Shown in pieces: positions 51,704-61,055 of a DNA stretch of 64,000 nt. The notes below the pieces were generated by a model that searched no databases, was not told the DNA's origin, and worked only from the letters and a program-made list of their open reading frames with translations. The first letter of the stretch is position 1, and each line of letters begins with the position of its first letter. The translations under genes and the position numbers were made by a program. Origin of the DNA: an uncultured Candidatus Nitrosopumilus sp. (GTDB lineage Archaea; Thermoproteota; Nitrososphaeria; Nitrososphaerales; Nitrosopumilaceae); the NCBI GenBank assembly GCA_951812655.1, contig OX638319.1, forward strand, positions 186,001 through 250,000, in the 5' to 3' direction.

Positions 51704-52309
51704 TTACTTTATCAGACTTAGAAAGTACTTGTGCAGAGATACGTCCTGCGTCAGTTCTGGATGAAATGAGGTTCCAATGACGTTTCCCTTCTTTACTGCA
51801 ACTATTCTTTCATCAAACTTTGCCAACACATCTACATCTGAACCTACTTCCAAAACCGACGGGGCCCTAATGAAGACGCCGTTGAACTTTGAAATTCCTA
51901 CAGAATCCAATGACACATCGGCCTCAAAGGACTGCTTTTGTCGTCCAAAGGAATTTCGCTCCAGCTTGATATCAAGTACATCCAAGAGGGGCTGATCAGT
52001 CTGTCCGACTACCTTGTCGCTTGCAGTCTTTGAGAGCATTATCATTCCGGCACAAATTCCAAGTATGGGCATTCCGTTTGCTATCTTTTCCTTTAGGACC
52101 TTCATGGATCCGTTTGCCAAGGAAAGATGTCCAATGGTCGTGCTTTCGCCTCCGGGAATTATCAGGCCGTCCAATGAAGAAATTTCTTCTGGCGTTTTTG
52201 CCTCTACAGCATTAGCGTCAATTCCGAGATCATCGATTGCGGATCTCAATGAAAGAATATTTTCATAAACGTCTCCCTGTACAGATAGAACGCCAACTGT
52301 AAGAGTCAT
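51704..52309 (-). CDS. pdxT: Pyridoxal 5'-phosphate synthase glutaminase PdxT
   Basis: A 201-residue class I glutaminase supplying ammonia to Pdx[16 protein letters not shown] forms the oxyanion region, C86 in ILGICAGM is the nucleophile and SFHPELT carries the His and Glu of the triad. Its start overlaps the pdxS stop by 4 bp. Confidence 0.96.
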   Translation of the reverse strand: MTLTVGVLSVQGDVYENILSLRSAIDDLGIDANAVEAKTPEEISSLDGLIIPGGESTTIGHLSLANGSMKVLKEKIANGMPILGICAGMIMLSKTASDKVVGQTDQPLLDVLDIKLERNSFGRQKQSFEADVSLDSVGISKFNGVFIRAPSVLEVGSDVDVLAKFDERIVAVKKGNVIGTSFHPELTQDVSLHKYFLSLIK

Positions 52310-53274
52310 GCAGAACCTCCACGGTCTTGCATTCTTAATTCCAAAGTACCAACATCAAGTCCCAGCATTGATTGCCTCTCATCAATCATCTTCTGTGCTT
52401 CCTTTACCTTATCTGACTCGTTCCAAAAAGTAGTGGCTAAAACAATTGCCCTGGCCCTGTCCTTTGCATCATCGGAGTGAAAGATTCCAGAGCCCACAAA
52501 GATTCCATCGCATCCCAATGACATGAGATATGCCGCATCCGCGGGAGTCGCAATACCGCCTGCTGCAAAATTCACCACAGGCAGCCTTCCAAGCTTTCCG
52601 GTTTGCTCAACAATGTCATATGATACCTTGAATTCCCTAGCAATTCGAACCAAGTCCTGGTTGTCTCCAGAATCATAAATTGCCTTCACGGTTCTTAGCT
52701 CGTCATTGACTTTTTTGATGTGTTTTATTGCCTCTGCGACGTTGCCGGTTCCGGGTTCTCCTTTGGTTCGAATCATCGATGCGCCTTCCTCGATCCTTCT
52801 CAAGGCCTCAGCCAGAGATCTTGCACCATTGACGACGGGAGTAGGCAAATCCCATTTCCAGATATGACGAAATTCATCTGCAGGCGTCAATACCTCAGAC
52901 TCGTCAATCATGTCAACGTCGGTTTCCTGCAATACCAATGCCTCGCTTACGTGTCCAATTCTGCACTTGGCCATCACAGGAATTGTTATGGCATCCATTA
53001 TCTCCTCGATAATCTTGATACTTGCAGGACGTGCGACTCCGCCTGCCTTTCTGACCTCAGATGGAAGCTTGTCCAATACCATAACAGATACGGCACCTGC
53101 CTCTTCTGCAATCTGAGCCTGTTCCACGGTTGTAACATCCATCACCACACCGTTTTTTAGCATGTGTGCAAACCCTCGCTTGACAGTAGACGTGCCACGA
53201 ACAGTATCAAATGAATTTATTTTATCAGCAATAATTCCCCTAGCGTTTTGTCTTTCACCGGACAATGAAATCAT
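52306..53274 (-). CDS. pdxS: Pyridoxal 5'-phosphate synthase lyase PdxS
   Basis: A 322-residue TIM-barrel enzyme that builds PLP from ribose 5-phosphate, glyceraldehyde 3-phosphate and ammonia. [11 protein letters not shown]-type and [12 protein letters not shown] phosphate-binding segments and [16 protein letters not shown] are diagnostic. It has a slightly longer N-terminus than bacterial PdxS. It works as a 12-mer with PdxT, encoded next on the same mRNA. Confidence 0.96.
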   Translation of the reverse strand: MISLSGERQNARGIIADKINSFDTVRGTSTVKRGFAHMLKNGVVMDVTTVEQAQIAEEAGAVSVMVLDKLPSEVRKAGGVARPASIKIIEEIMDAITIPVMAKCRIGHVSEALVLQETDVDMIDESEVLTPADEFRHIWKWDLPTPVVNGARSLAEALRRIEEGASMIRTKGEPGTGNVAEAIKHIKKVNDELRTVKAIYDSGDNQDLVRIAREFKVSYDIVEQTGKLGRLPVVNFAAGGIATPADAAYLMSLGCDGIFVGSGIFHSDDAKDRARAIVLATTFWNESDKVKEAQKMIDERQSMLGLDVGTLELRMQDRGGSA

Positions 53275-53304
53275 GTTCTAATTTTTCTCCATCACTATTT
53301 GTAT

Positions 53305-53838
53305 CTATTCACTAAATTCGGACATGATCAAATCCAGCTCCGTTTCCACCATGGTAATAATTGGAGGAATGAAACCGGATGTTACATTTTGCTGCGGCCA
53401 ATGAATCTGATTGACCTGTCCGTTTAGAGTGACCTTGACATTTGACTTTTGATACTCAGTTGCGTTTTCCATAATTTTAAAAGATTCAGAAGGAATAGAA
53501 ATGAATCCGGTCTCTTTGATCAGTGCCTTGATCTTGTTGAGCTTTACCTCATCTAGCTTTGAACGAACGTCTGGCTTAAGGTAACCCTGATCAGTAACAG
53601 AGTACTTTGTGTCACCGTCATTTTTTATGTAGAGAATTTCAGTCTTTTGTGCTCCGACTCTTTCCGTAACACCATATGAGATTTTTTTCAGTTGGTGCTT
53701 TGTGTATTCGATTTCCACGCGGTCAGTGTAGTTTGATGCACTTGTAGGAATTTCATTTTTTAGCAGCATTGGCGTCACAAGCAGGAGGGCAACGATCACA
53801 GGAATGGCACCCATCGCAATGTAAATTTTTTTTACCAT
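53305..53838 (-). CDS. Membrane-anchored hypothetical protein, 177 aa
   Basis: An N-terminal helix (about residues 5-25, IYIAMGAIPVIVALLLVTP) followed by a polar outer domain with alternating strands and one segment HWPQQNVTSGFIPP. No cysteine pair. It lies 30 bp upstream of pdxS on the same strand, perhaps in one transcript, though no functional link is apparent. Confidence 0.7.
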   Translation of the reverse strand: MVKKIYIAMGAIPVIVALLLVTPMLLKNEIPTSASNYTDRVEIEYTKHQLKKISYGVTERVGAQKTEILYIKNDGDTKYSVTDQGYLKPDVRSKLDEVKLNKIKALIKETGFISIPSESFKIMENATEYQKSNVKVTLNGQVNQIHWPQQNVTSGFIPPIITMVETELDLIMSEFSE

Positions 53839-53927
53839 AATCTATACTGTATCGATTCAATGATTATTGCAAATAAATCTTGGTTAAAAAATAACTTAAA
53901 ATTCAAGTTCATTTCATCAATGTCTGT

Positions 53928-54081
53928 GGGGTCGTAGCCTAGCCTGGTAGGGCGACAGTGTCTACGAAAAAGATCACCGCTAAGGGCTCCAAAGGTGAAC
54001 TAAGCTAAACTGACTCACGGATGATGTAAGTTTGGAGCTGTAGTGACCCGTAGGTCGCCGGTTCAATTCCGGTCGGCCCCA
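53928..54081 (+). tRNA. tRNA-Trp (CCA) with two introns
   Basis: The ends form the acceptor GGGGTCG/CGGCCCC with discriminator A; the T arm is GCCGG-TTCAATT-CCGGT. The anticodon arm closes only if two segments are removed: about 53957-53983 (27 nt, between positions 28 and 29) and about 53993-54045 (53 nt, at 37/38). This leaves stem ACGGG/CCCGT and loop CTCCAAA. Mature length is 74 nt. Exact cuts may shift by one or two bases. The second intron contains TTTGGAGC, complementary to the anticodon region, as in a bulge-helix-bulge. A TATA-like CTTAAAAT lies about 26-33 nt upstream. Confidence 0.88.
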
Positions 54082-54131
54082 CGTCCTAATCAGATCATTC
54101 ATGCCCTGAACAATTATGTCAAGCAGTTCAT

Positions 54132-54359
54132 CTAGTCTTTTGATTTTAAGATTAATTGCGGGTTTGCTGCGCATGAATCGACACATTTCTCTTGCTTTTC
54201 AGGGGCTGCCTTCTCGTCTATTCTGCACACATCACATAACAAAACCAGAGAGACACCCGTCGGATTGCTTATGGTACCCTCAACTTCCGTCAGTACAAGG
54301 ACCTCGGTTAAATCATAGCATCTTTCGCACATCACTGTCATGAGAATTGTCCTCCGCAT
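54132..54359 (-). CDS. Small zinc-binding-like protein, 75 aa
   Basis: Two CxxC pairs, MCERCYD and LLCDVCRID, flank a beta hairpin (VLTEVEGTISNPTGVSLVL), the shape of a zinc ribbon. A basic, Cys-containing tail follows. The start may be 54359 or an internal ATG. It lies just after the tRNA-Trp gene on the other strand. Confidence 0.55.
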   Translation of the reverse strand: MRRTILMTVMCERCYDLTEVLVLTEVEGTISNPTGVSLVLLCDVCRIDEKAAPEKQEKCVDSCAANPQLILKSKD

Positions 54360-54784
54360 CTGACTTTGAGATGAAATGGAATGAAATACATCTCAGGGGC
54401 TTTGGCTTCTTTCATCTTTAGTGATTTTTCAGAGGAATCACTTGATTGTAGAACATCTTGGAAAAACATTTTCATGGATTTTTTTCACGTTTTCAAGATG
54501 ATAAGAATCGCTAAGCTACACATATGACAACTAACAAGTAAATCAGACATACGCATATCTACATCAAATGCCAATAGATTTCAGAACGAGTCCACCTCTA
54601 CCCCATGAGTCCGAAGTACTCTAAAGGAAATCAATCGGGATTTTGCATGGGCTGAGTTCTTTTTTTTACATAGAGAGTCTTGTTCCAAATCTCTGGAACG
54701 TTCACACTTCATCAAATCAAAAAGGTGAAGGATAATTTTGGAGAAAATCTAGCTAGAGAAAGTGAGATTCAACAATGATGTAAC
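54360..54784. other. Intergenic region, nothing convincing
   Basis: About 425 bp of AT-rich DNA between the small zinc gene and aconitase. An 18-codon ORF near 54569 (MPIDFRTSPPLPHES) looks like the beginning of a protein but ends early. No other feature is recognised. Confidence 0.45.
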
Positions 54785-57049
54785 TCACTTGTTTCTCAGA
54801 ACGTTAAGGGCAGACCCCGCCTTGAACCATTCAATTTGTGAAGCGTTGTAAGAATGTTTTAGCATTATTTCGTCTTTGTTTCCGTCAGCATGCGAAACAA
54901 TGCATTTTAGCGGCATGCAGGGTTTCAACCCGTTCAAACCTGTCAAGCTGATTTTATCATCCTCAAGAATTTTTTCATAGTCATCAGGATTCTCAAATGT
55001 CAATGCAAGGACTCCCTGCTTTTTCAGATTGGTTTCATGGATTCTTGCCAGGCTTTTTGTAATTACTGCCGCACATCCCAAATAACGGGGAGTCATGGCA
55101 GCATGTTCTCTACTGCTACCTTCACCGTAGTTGTTATCACCGATGATCACCCACCTCATCTGTTTTTCCTTGTATTGCCTTGCAATGTTTGAGAAAGATT
55201 CAACCTTACCGTTTAGAATATTCTTGCCTTGACCAACCTTGCCATTGAAGGCATTGACTGCACCCAACAGCATGTTGTCACTGAGATTATCCAAATGTCC
55301 ACGAAGAGAAAGCCATGCGCCAGCAGGAGATATGTGATCAGTCGTACACTTTCCCTTGGCCTTTACCATTATTGGGATTTCCTCAAAATCTTCACCATTC
55401 CATTTTGAAAAAGGTTCAAGACGCTGCAATCTTTTGCTCTGAGGATCAATCAGGACTTCGACATCACTGGAATCAGTCGGAGGTGCAACAAAGGTGCCTT
55501 CCGGAATCATAAACCCGTCTTCTGGAACTTCAGGTGCAGGCTTTGGAGGTTCAAGCTTGAATTTTGTTCCGTCAGCTGCAACCAAATCATCAGTCATGGG
55601 GTTAAAGGAGAGCTTTCCACCCAAGGCCAGAGCGATGATCATTTCTGGACTGCCAATAAAGTTAAGGGTGTTTCTACGTCCGTCGTTTCTTCCCGGAAAA
55701 TTTCTGTTGAATGTCGTGACAATGGTGTTTTGCTGATCCTTTTCCAGTTCGGGCCTATTCCACTGTCCAATGCACGGACCACAGGCATTTGCCAAAACTG
55801 TTGCGCCTATGTCCTTGAGGGAATCCATCTGTCCATCACGCTCAATGGTTCCCCTAATCTGTTCAGAGCCAGGAGTTATCAGCAAAGGTATTTTGGCCTT
55901 GACTCCTTTTGACTTTGCCTGTTCGGCAAGACTTGCAGCCCTAGACATGTCCTCATATGAGGAATTTGTACAACTTCCGATTAGCGCAACGGATATTGGA
56001 TCAGTGTAGTCCTTGGATTCCACATCTCCAGATAATTCAGAGATTGTTCTTGCCAGATCAGGAGTGTGAGGTCCGACAATATGAGGTTCTAGTTCGGATA
56101 GATTGATTTCGATAACGCGGTCAAAATACTTTTCAGGATTTGCCTCAACCTCAGGATCTGCCACAAGAGATTCCTTGTTTTGATTTGCTAATTTTGCAAT
56201 ATCGGATCTGTTGGTGTATTTCAGATACGTTTCCATTCTTTCATCGTATGGAAAAATTGAACATGTCGCTCCAATTTCTGCACCCATATTTGCAATGGTT
56301 GCCTTGCCAGTGCAGCTAATAGATGTCACACCAGAGCCAAAGTATTCTACAATTGCATTTGTGCCACCAGAAACAGTAAGCTCGTCTGCGACTTTCAGTA
56401 TAATATCTTTTGGAGCAGTCCATCCGTTTAGTTTTCCTGTAAGCTTGACGCCAATCTTTTTTGGATAAAGTAGCTCCCATGGCAGACCTGCCATGGTTTC
56501 AGCTGCATCAAGTCCGCCAACCCCGATTGCCACCATTCCAAGTCCTCCAGCATTTGGCGTATGAGAATCTGTACCAATCATTAGTCCTCCTGGAAACGCA
56601 TAGTTTTCCAACACTACCTGATGAATAATACCGGCACCTGGCTTCCAGAATCCGCAACCGTATTTTGCAGCTGCAGATTGCAAGAATTTGAAGACTTCAC
56701 TGTTTTCATCCAACGAGACCTTCATGTCAACATCTCCCTGAACTTCAGCTCGAATCAAATGATCACAATGCACTGTTGTCGGCAAGGATGTTTGATCTAA
56801 TTCGGCTTGCATGAATTGAAGCATCACCATCTGTCCAGTGACATCCTGCAAAGCGACTCTGTCAGGTTTTAAAAACACGTAGTCTTTTCCTCCAACAAAT
56901 CTACTGTCATCGATTTCGTTAAAATGACCAGACAGAATTTTTTCGGTAAGTGTAAGGGGACCTTTAATCACATTTCGATAATTTGCAATGTTTTCTTTTA
57001 ATTTCAGATATACGTCAGAGACGAGTTTTGCAGTAGTGTTAATTTCCAC
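54785..57049 (-). CDS. acn: Aconitate hydratase
   Basis: A 754-residue aconitase that isomerises citrate and isocitrate in the TCA cycle. The 4Fe-4S ligand cysteines are in GSCTNSSYEDM and NACGPCIGQW; TVHCDHLIRA and GEGSSREHAAM are substrate-binding signatures. N-terminal domains and swivelling domain are both present. It is of the mitochondrial-like type. Transcribed alone. Confidence 0.95.
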   Translation of the reverse strand: MEINTTAKLVSDVYLKLKENIANYRNVIKGPLTLTEKILSGHFNEIDDSRFVGGKDYVFLKPDRVALQDVTGQMVMLQFMQAELDQTSLPTTVHCDHLIRAEVQGDVDMKVSLDENSEVFKFLQSAAAKYGCGFWKPGAGIIHQVVLENYAFPGGLMIGTDSHTPNAGGLGMVAIGVGGLDAAETMAGLPWELLYPKKIGVKLTGKLNGWTAPKDIILKVADELTVSGGTNAIVEYFGSGVTSISCTGKATIANMGAEIGATCSIFPYDERMETYLKYTNRSDIAKLANQNKESLVADPEVEANPEKYFDRVIEINLSELEPHIVGPHTPDLARTISELSGDVESKDYTDPISVALIGSCTNSSYEDMSRAASLAEQAKSKGVKAKIPLLITPGSEQIRGTIERDGQMDSLKDIGATVLANACGPCIGQWNRPELEKDQQNTIVTTFNRNFPGRNDGRRNTLNFIGSPEMIIALALGGKLSFNPMTDDLVAADGTKFKLEPPKPAPEVPEDGFMIPEGTFVAPPTDSSDVEVLIDPQSKRLQRLEPFSKWNGEDFEEIPIMVKAKGKCTTDHISPAGAWLSLRGHLDNLSDNMLLGAVNAFNGKVGQGKNILNGKVESFSNIARQYKEKQMRWVIIGDNNYGEGSSREHAAMTPRYLGCAAVITKSLARIHETNLKKQGVLALTFENPDDYEKILEDDKISLTGLNGLKPCMPLKCIVSHADGNKDEIMLKHSYNASQIEWFKAGSALNVLRNK

Positions 57050-57204
57050 AATTGTTTATGAAATAGTCCCGAATTTATACTTGCAATCAAAAAACTGAGA
57101 AAATTACTTTAATACACATGCAAATTCTCAACAATTATAAGCCAAAAGTTGTTATTTTCATACAGTGTTAATTGTATCTAAATTTTCTTGTTTGAGGAGT
57201 AATC

Positions 57205-57837
57205 ATGGTCAATAAAGGATTCCCAAAGTTTGGCATGTCTCAAGCTGGAGCATTTGTCACAACCCTTAAGAATTACAATCTTCCAGATTTTATTCTAGTT
57301 TTAGTTGCCAAAGAGTGCAAATCGGAGCTTCTCGAAAGAGGAAGAATAGATGACAGGTTACAAAGCATGAATGACGATGCCTTGGAATTGCTGCACAAGG
57401 TTTTTGTCGATTGCCAAGAAGATTCTGCAGGCAAATATGCTCAATACAGATTCTTCGCATATGTCTCAAGCATATATCACAAATGCGAGGTGATAGTCAA
57501 CGACACGATACCAGGAGCGTCTGGAAAGAATCACAAAATCCCAATTGCGATAAAAAATAATGGAATGTACATTGCAGTGGCACAAAACAAAGCGACTGGA
57601 AACCCAGTAAACAAAAAGGAGACAACGAAATTTTACGAGATGGTTGACGACATCAAGAAAGGAGATCATGGAACTATGCTGACTGACGGAATCTATGGTT
57701 CTTCAGTAGGTTTCAGAAAAGACGGACTAATGGAACTTGAAACACTAAGCAAGTCAAGGGAAGATGATCCAGAAAACATGTTGAATTTCAAAACAGCGAA
57801 TTTTGAAAACAACATTTACTCAGTTACCAAATGCTAG
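57205..57837 (+). CDS. Conserved hypothetical protein, 210 aa
   Basis: A soluble alpha/beta protein. The segment KIPIAIKNNGMYIAVAQNK after CEVIVND has the hydrophobic-strand layout of some PD-(D/E)xK-type nucleases, but the Glu is missing and I do not claim it. Divergent from aconitase across about 155 bp. Function unknown. Confidence 0.7.
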   Translation: MVNKGFPKFGMSQAGAFVTTLKNYNLPDFILVLVAKECKSELLERGRIDDRLQSMNDDALELLHKVFVDCQEDSAGKYAQYRFFAYVSSIYHKCEVIVNDTIPGASGKNHKIPIAIKNNGMYIAVAQNKATGNPVNKKETTKFYEMVDDIKKGDHGTMLTDGIYGSSVGFRKDGLMELETLSKSREDDPENMLNFKTANFENNIYSVTKC

Positions 57838-57850
57838 AGGCAAAAATTTC

Positions 57851-58417
57851 TTACAAGTTTAGTTGAGAAGTGTTCATCGTCAGAAATACTGGTTTATCGT
57901 CGGTTTCTTGAAAATCTTCCCCATACTGATCAAATTCCAGCTGTTCGTAGAAATGCTTGGTCCACACATCATGGACATCATGAATGAATTTCTTATGGCC
58001 GGCAAGCCTCAGCTGTTCATGAATCAATTCATGGGAAACAGTAGTACAGTTTTTTTCTGCAAGAAATAGTGTATCGTCTTGTTCCTTAGGAGTTTGCCAG
58101 AACACCATTCCAAAGTTTTCGGCATGATATCCCTCGCATGTGCAATCAGTCCACAAAGGTTTGAAATGAGTCAAGTAGAAATGATAGATGTCCTTTCCAC
58201 GTTGCTCATGATCACGAGTCAACACATGAGTGTCTAGACGTTGAAAAATACTTCTTGGCGATGTAATCATTTCATCGCACTTGACATCGTAGTCATTGCC
58301 AAATTTTTCTTTTAGCCATACCTTGTAAAACCTGCTCATCTTTTTTACATACTCAAACTCAAACTGTCGTTTTTCACAATCTTCTTCCTTCACTACAAAA
58401 ATAAAATGCAGGATCAT
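57851..58417 (-). CDS. Predicted zinc metallopeptidase-like protein, 188 aa
   Basis: HELIHE at residues 129-134 is an HExxH zinc motif with the extra Glu, and H141 and further His in HKKFIHDVHDVW may give the third ligand. It is a single soluble domain with no signal peptide. Converges on the 57205 gene. The motif is strong, but no peptidase family is recognised; activity is untested. Confidence 0.7.
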   Translation of the reverse strand: MILHFIFVVKEEDCEKRQFEFEYVKKMSRFYKVWLKEKFGNDYDVKCDEMITSPRSIFQRLDTHVLTRDHEQRGKDIYHFYLTHFKPLWTDCTCEGYHAENFGMVFWQTPKEQDDTLFLAEKNCTTVSHELIHEQLRLAGHKKFIHDVHDVWTKHFYEQLEFDQYGEDFQETDDKPVFLTMNTSQLNL

Positions 58418-58434
58418 AATAAGAAAAAAGGAGG

Positions 58435-58674
58435 TTATGTTTGACCTTCAATACCCATCAAGGTAAGTGTAGAGCGAATCTTCTCAATTTTCCTGATTTT
58501 CCAAGTAATTGTTTCTCTAAGTTTTTCAACAGTGTCAGATTCGATCTTGGCCAAAATATCGTATGCACCAAAAGTTCCATGAACTTCCTTAACACCTTCT
58601 AGACCCTTAAGCTGCTGTATGATAGCCTCTTCGGAACCTAGTTCACAGTTTATTAGAACATAAGCTGTTGCCAT
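58435..58674 (-). CDS. Stand-alone Lrp/AsnC ligand-binding (RAM) domain protein
   Basis: A 79-residue protein with the RAM/AsnC_trans_reg pattern: AYVLINCELGSEE, GVKEVHGTFGAYDILAKIES. No helix-turn-helix is present, so it probably binds an amino acid or partners with a full-length Lrp-type regulator. Common in Thaumarchaeota. Confidence 0.87.
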   Translation of the reverse strand: MATAYVLINCELGSEEAIIQQLKGLEGVKEVHGTFGAYDILAKIESDTVEKLRETITWKIRKIEKIRSTLTLMGIEGQT

Positions 58675-58717
58675 GATTTAATTAAACAAATCGACTATAT
58701 CAATAAACCTATTGAAA

Positions 58718-59137
58718 TTAGGTTTGGGAAAGAACTATAATCCGCTTCCAAATTGACTCAGGTACGGGCATCACGGATAATCTTGAGATCCTGATCAACT
58801 CCCAGTCCTTGAACGTTTCTTCATTTTTCATTTCATCAAGAGTCACAGGACGTTTTAGGGATTTTTTGTATTTCACATCCACAACTATGAAACGTTCAAC
58901 GTCTTCGTTAGGATTAGAATACGGTTTTGAAGTAACCTGCATTATTCCTACAGCTTGTCTCTCCTTACCCGTATGATAGAATAAAACAAGATCACCAGTT
59001 TTCATCTCCCTCATATGCTTCAGTGCAAGATTGTTGTGGACACCATCCCATACGGTTGTTTTTTCTCTTTTTAGTTGTTCAAAGTTATATCCTCGCGGCC
59101 CATCAGGCTCTTGCTTTGCCAACCAGTAATTTGCCAT
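58718..59137 (-). CDS. EVE domain protein
   Basis: A 139-residue EVE protein of the PUA/YTH-like superfamily. ANYWLAKQEPDG, TVWDGVHN and MKTGDLVLFYHTGKERQAVG are typical. EVE domains bind modified cytosines or RNA bases in an aromatic pocket. It lies upstream of the RAM-domain gene on the same strand, 43 bp apart. Confidence 0.9.
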   Translation of the reverse strand: MANYWLAKQEPDGPRGYNFEQLKREKTTVWDGVHNNLALKHMREMKTGDLVLFYHTGKERQAVGIMQVTSKPYSNPNEDVERFIVVDVKYKKSLKRPVTLDEMKNEETFKDWELIRISRLSVMPVPESIWKRIIVLSQT

Positions 59138-59190
59138 TATAGTTTGATGTAATCATAGATGTTTAATGCTTTTCAAAAATGAATAATGTT

Positions 59191-59257
59191 CCCCGGGTCT
59201 GACTCGCACAAAATCATAGGTCATAGCCATACGCCTCCTCGCGTTCTAAACCCGGGG
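59191..59257. other. GC-rich hairpin between EVE gene and pheT
   Basis: CCCCGGGT at 59191 pairs with ACCCGGGG ending 59257 around a 51-nt interior. A locally high GC content in AT-rich DNA is typical of structured archaeal RNAs. On the minus strand a GGAGG precedes a 25-codon ORF (MAMTYDFVRVRPGEH) that overlaps it, so a small mRNA is the alternative. Confidence 0.4.
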
Positions 59258-59286
59258 TTGCCCACAATGTAGCATGCCTGGGTGAA

Positions 59287-59361
59287 CTAGAAATCATTGG
59301 TATCGTTACGATCAGCATCATCCCAATCCGTCTGCATGCCTGCTCTTGGGCGTTTAGACAT
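59287..59361 (-). CDS. Possible 24-aa microprotein
   Basis: ORF of 25 codons starting MSKRPRAGMQTDWDDADRN, basic then acidic. It is isolated between the hairpin and pheT. Weak support. Confidence 0.3.
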   Translation of the reverse strand: MSKRPRAGMQTDWDDADRNDTNDF

Positions 59362-59408
59362 GACACACTCCTACTAAAAACCATTGAGGAAAAATTTTAA
59401 AAAAACAA

Positions 59409-61055
59409 CTAGTTTTCGGTTGCAAGTATTGATCCAGATAGAGATAATTCAAATCCCACCACAGGTACACGAATTTTATAATTTTCGACAACAGCAGAAT
59501 TGATTTTTCCAATAATCCCAATCTGTAAATTGTTGAGAATTATTGACGCACAGTGGCCTTTTTCAAAAATAGGATCTGATGAAGTTTTTGTTTCGACCTT
59601 AATTCCAAATCCAACGTTCAGTACGGCTTGAACTACGGATTTTATTTCAGTAAAGTTTGCATCTTTGTGAGCACATATTCCCGCGAAATTAATTTTTTCA
59701 GAGACTGGATTGTCAGGGGTGAAAACGGTTCCTGTTTCAAACAACCTTTGAGGATAAGACTCGTGAATGTTTTTTGAGAGGTTTTCTATCAAGCCAGGAA
59801 GTACAGAGTCGCGTAAAATGGTATGTTCTCGGCTTTTAGAATCTAAAACCGAGATTATCTTTGAAGAGTCTCGGTTTGTCATATCATACAATACTCTTTG
59901 ACTAGTCAAACTGGAATTGAGGGCTTCAAGATATCCCAACCCAACCATTGTTTTATCCAATGACTTTAGTTGGAGAGAGACGGGGTTTGTTTGTCCCACA
60001 GTTTGTGAGGGGGACATCGTGGGTTCAAGATTCTGAATTCCATATCCCAAAGCAACTTCCTCCACCAAATCCATGGGTCCAAAAATGTCAAAGCGATATG
60101 CAGGAATTGTGCAAACTATTTCAGACCCTTTAGACAATGCTCCCAAGCGAGATTTTTTCAGACATGAAACAATTTGGGAGGGTTTGAGATCCAATCCCAG
60201 CGTCTGATTCACCAATGAAGTGCGGATAGCAAGTTTCCTCATATCAAATTCAGGCGAAGTATTTTTTGCCCCAGATATTTGAACAGATTCCAATTTGAAT
60301 CCTGCACTTTGTAAGATCATGGCCACAACTGCAAGCATGTCTTCTGCATCATTCCTTCCGATCCCGGTAATCTCCACAAACAGATTCTTAGTTTTGGTGG
60401 TAACCGTGGTTATGTTTGCATTGATGATGGGAGGAAATGAAACGGTGTTTTGATTGTCATCAAAGATCATTGGAACTTTCGATGACTGCCCCAATAGCGA
60501 ACCATAGTCTTTTCCAACATCGGTACTTGTTAAAATTTCAGAGATAGACATTTCATCTTTGGAATTCAGAGGTACAAATTTGTGATTTCTATCAGCAGTT
60601 GAATAGACCAGAGGAAATGATATTTTGTCTAAATCGTGAATTCCAATTGAAGATTTTTTTCTTTTTCTGCCAATTCCAAAATGAAGATCTTCTTGCATTG
60701 TGATCAATTGTTTAAGCGTCTTATCGTCAATTTTTCCATTCTTTGCAACAATTCCAGTAACAAAAGGCCGTATCTTTGACACGCCAGGTTTTACAGAAAT
60801 TGAATATTTACTGGATTTCTTAATTTTTAATTTTATATCTCCCGTTTTAATTCCAAGTAATCCTTGCAATCCAAGTGCAATTCCAAAATCAGTCGAATAG
60901 TCAGGTCTGTTTGGACTATACTCGATTCTCACATTGTCTTTGTCTTCAGACTCTATGTCCAATCCTAGAAAAGGTAAAGAATCGGAAATCTGTTTTTTTG
61001 ATACTTTGCCAATCAGTTTTTGAAGGCGAGAATAAGATAATTCTACTACTGGCAT
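59409..61055 (-). CDS. pheT: Phenylalanyl-tRNA synthetase beta subunit
   Basis: A 548-residue archaeal-type PheT without the bacterial N-terminal tRNA-binding extension. VRIEYSPNRPDYSTDFGIAL begins the B1/B3 region, and the alpha-type fold continues with DLVEEVALGYGIQNL and SREHTILRDSVLPGLIE. It forms the (alpha-beta)2 enzyme with PheS. Its start overlaps the end of pheS by 10 bp. Confidence 0.95.
   Translation of the reverse strand: MPVVELSYSRLQKLIGKVSKKQISDSLPFLGLDIESEDKDNVRIEYSPNRPDYSTDFGIALGLQGLLGIKTGDIKLKIKKSSKYSISVKPGVSKIRPFVTGIVAKNGKIDDKTLKQLITMQEDLHFGIGRKRKKSSIGIHDLDKISFPLVYSTADRNHKFVPLNSKDEMSISEILTSTDVGKDYGSLLGQSSKVPMIFDDNQNTVSFPPIINANITTVTTKTKNLFVEITGIGRNDAEDMLAVVAMILQSAGFKLESVQISGAKNTSPEFDMRKLAIRTSLVNQTLGLDLKPSQIVSCLKKSRLGALSKGSEIVCTIPAYRFDIFGPMDLVEEVALGYGIQNLEPTMSPSQTVGQTNPVSLQLKSLDKTMVGLGYLEALNSSLTSQRVLYDMTNRDSSKIISVLDSKSREHTILRDSVLPGLIENLSKNIHESYPQRLFETGTVFTPDNPVSEKINFAGICAHKDANFTEIKSVVQAVLNVGFGIKVETKTSSDPIFEKGHCASIILNNLQIGIIGKINSAVVENYKIRVPVVGFELSLSGSILATEN

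Noticed and set aside
54569-54625. Short ORF MPIDFRTSPPLPHES as a gene remnant
   Set aside because: Eighteen codons with no matching downstream frame; too little to call a pseudogene.
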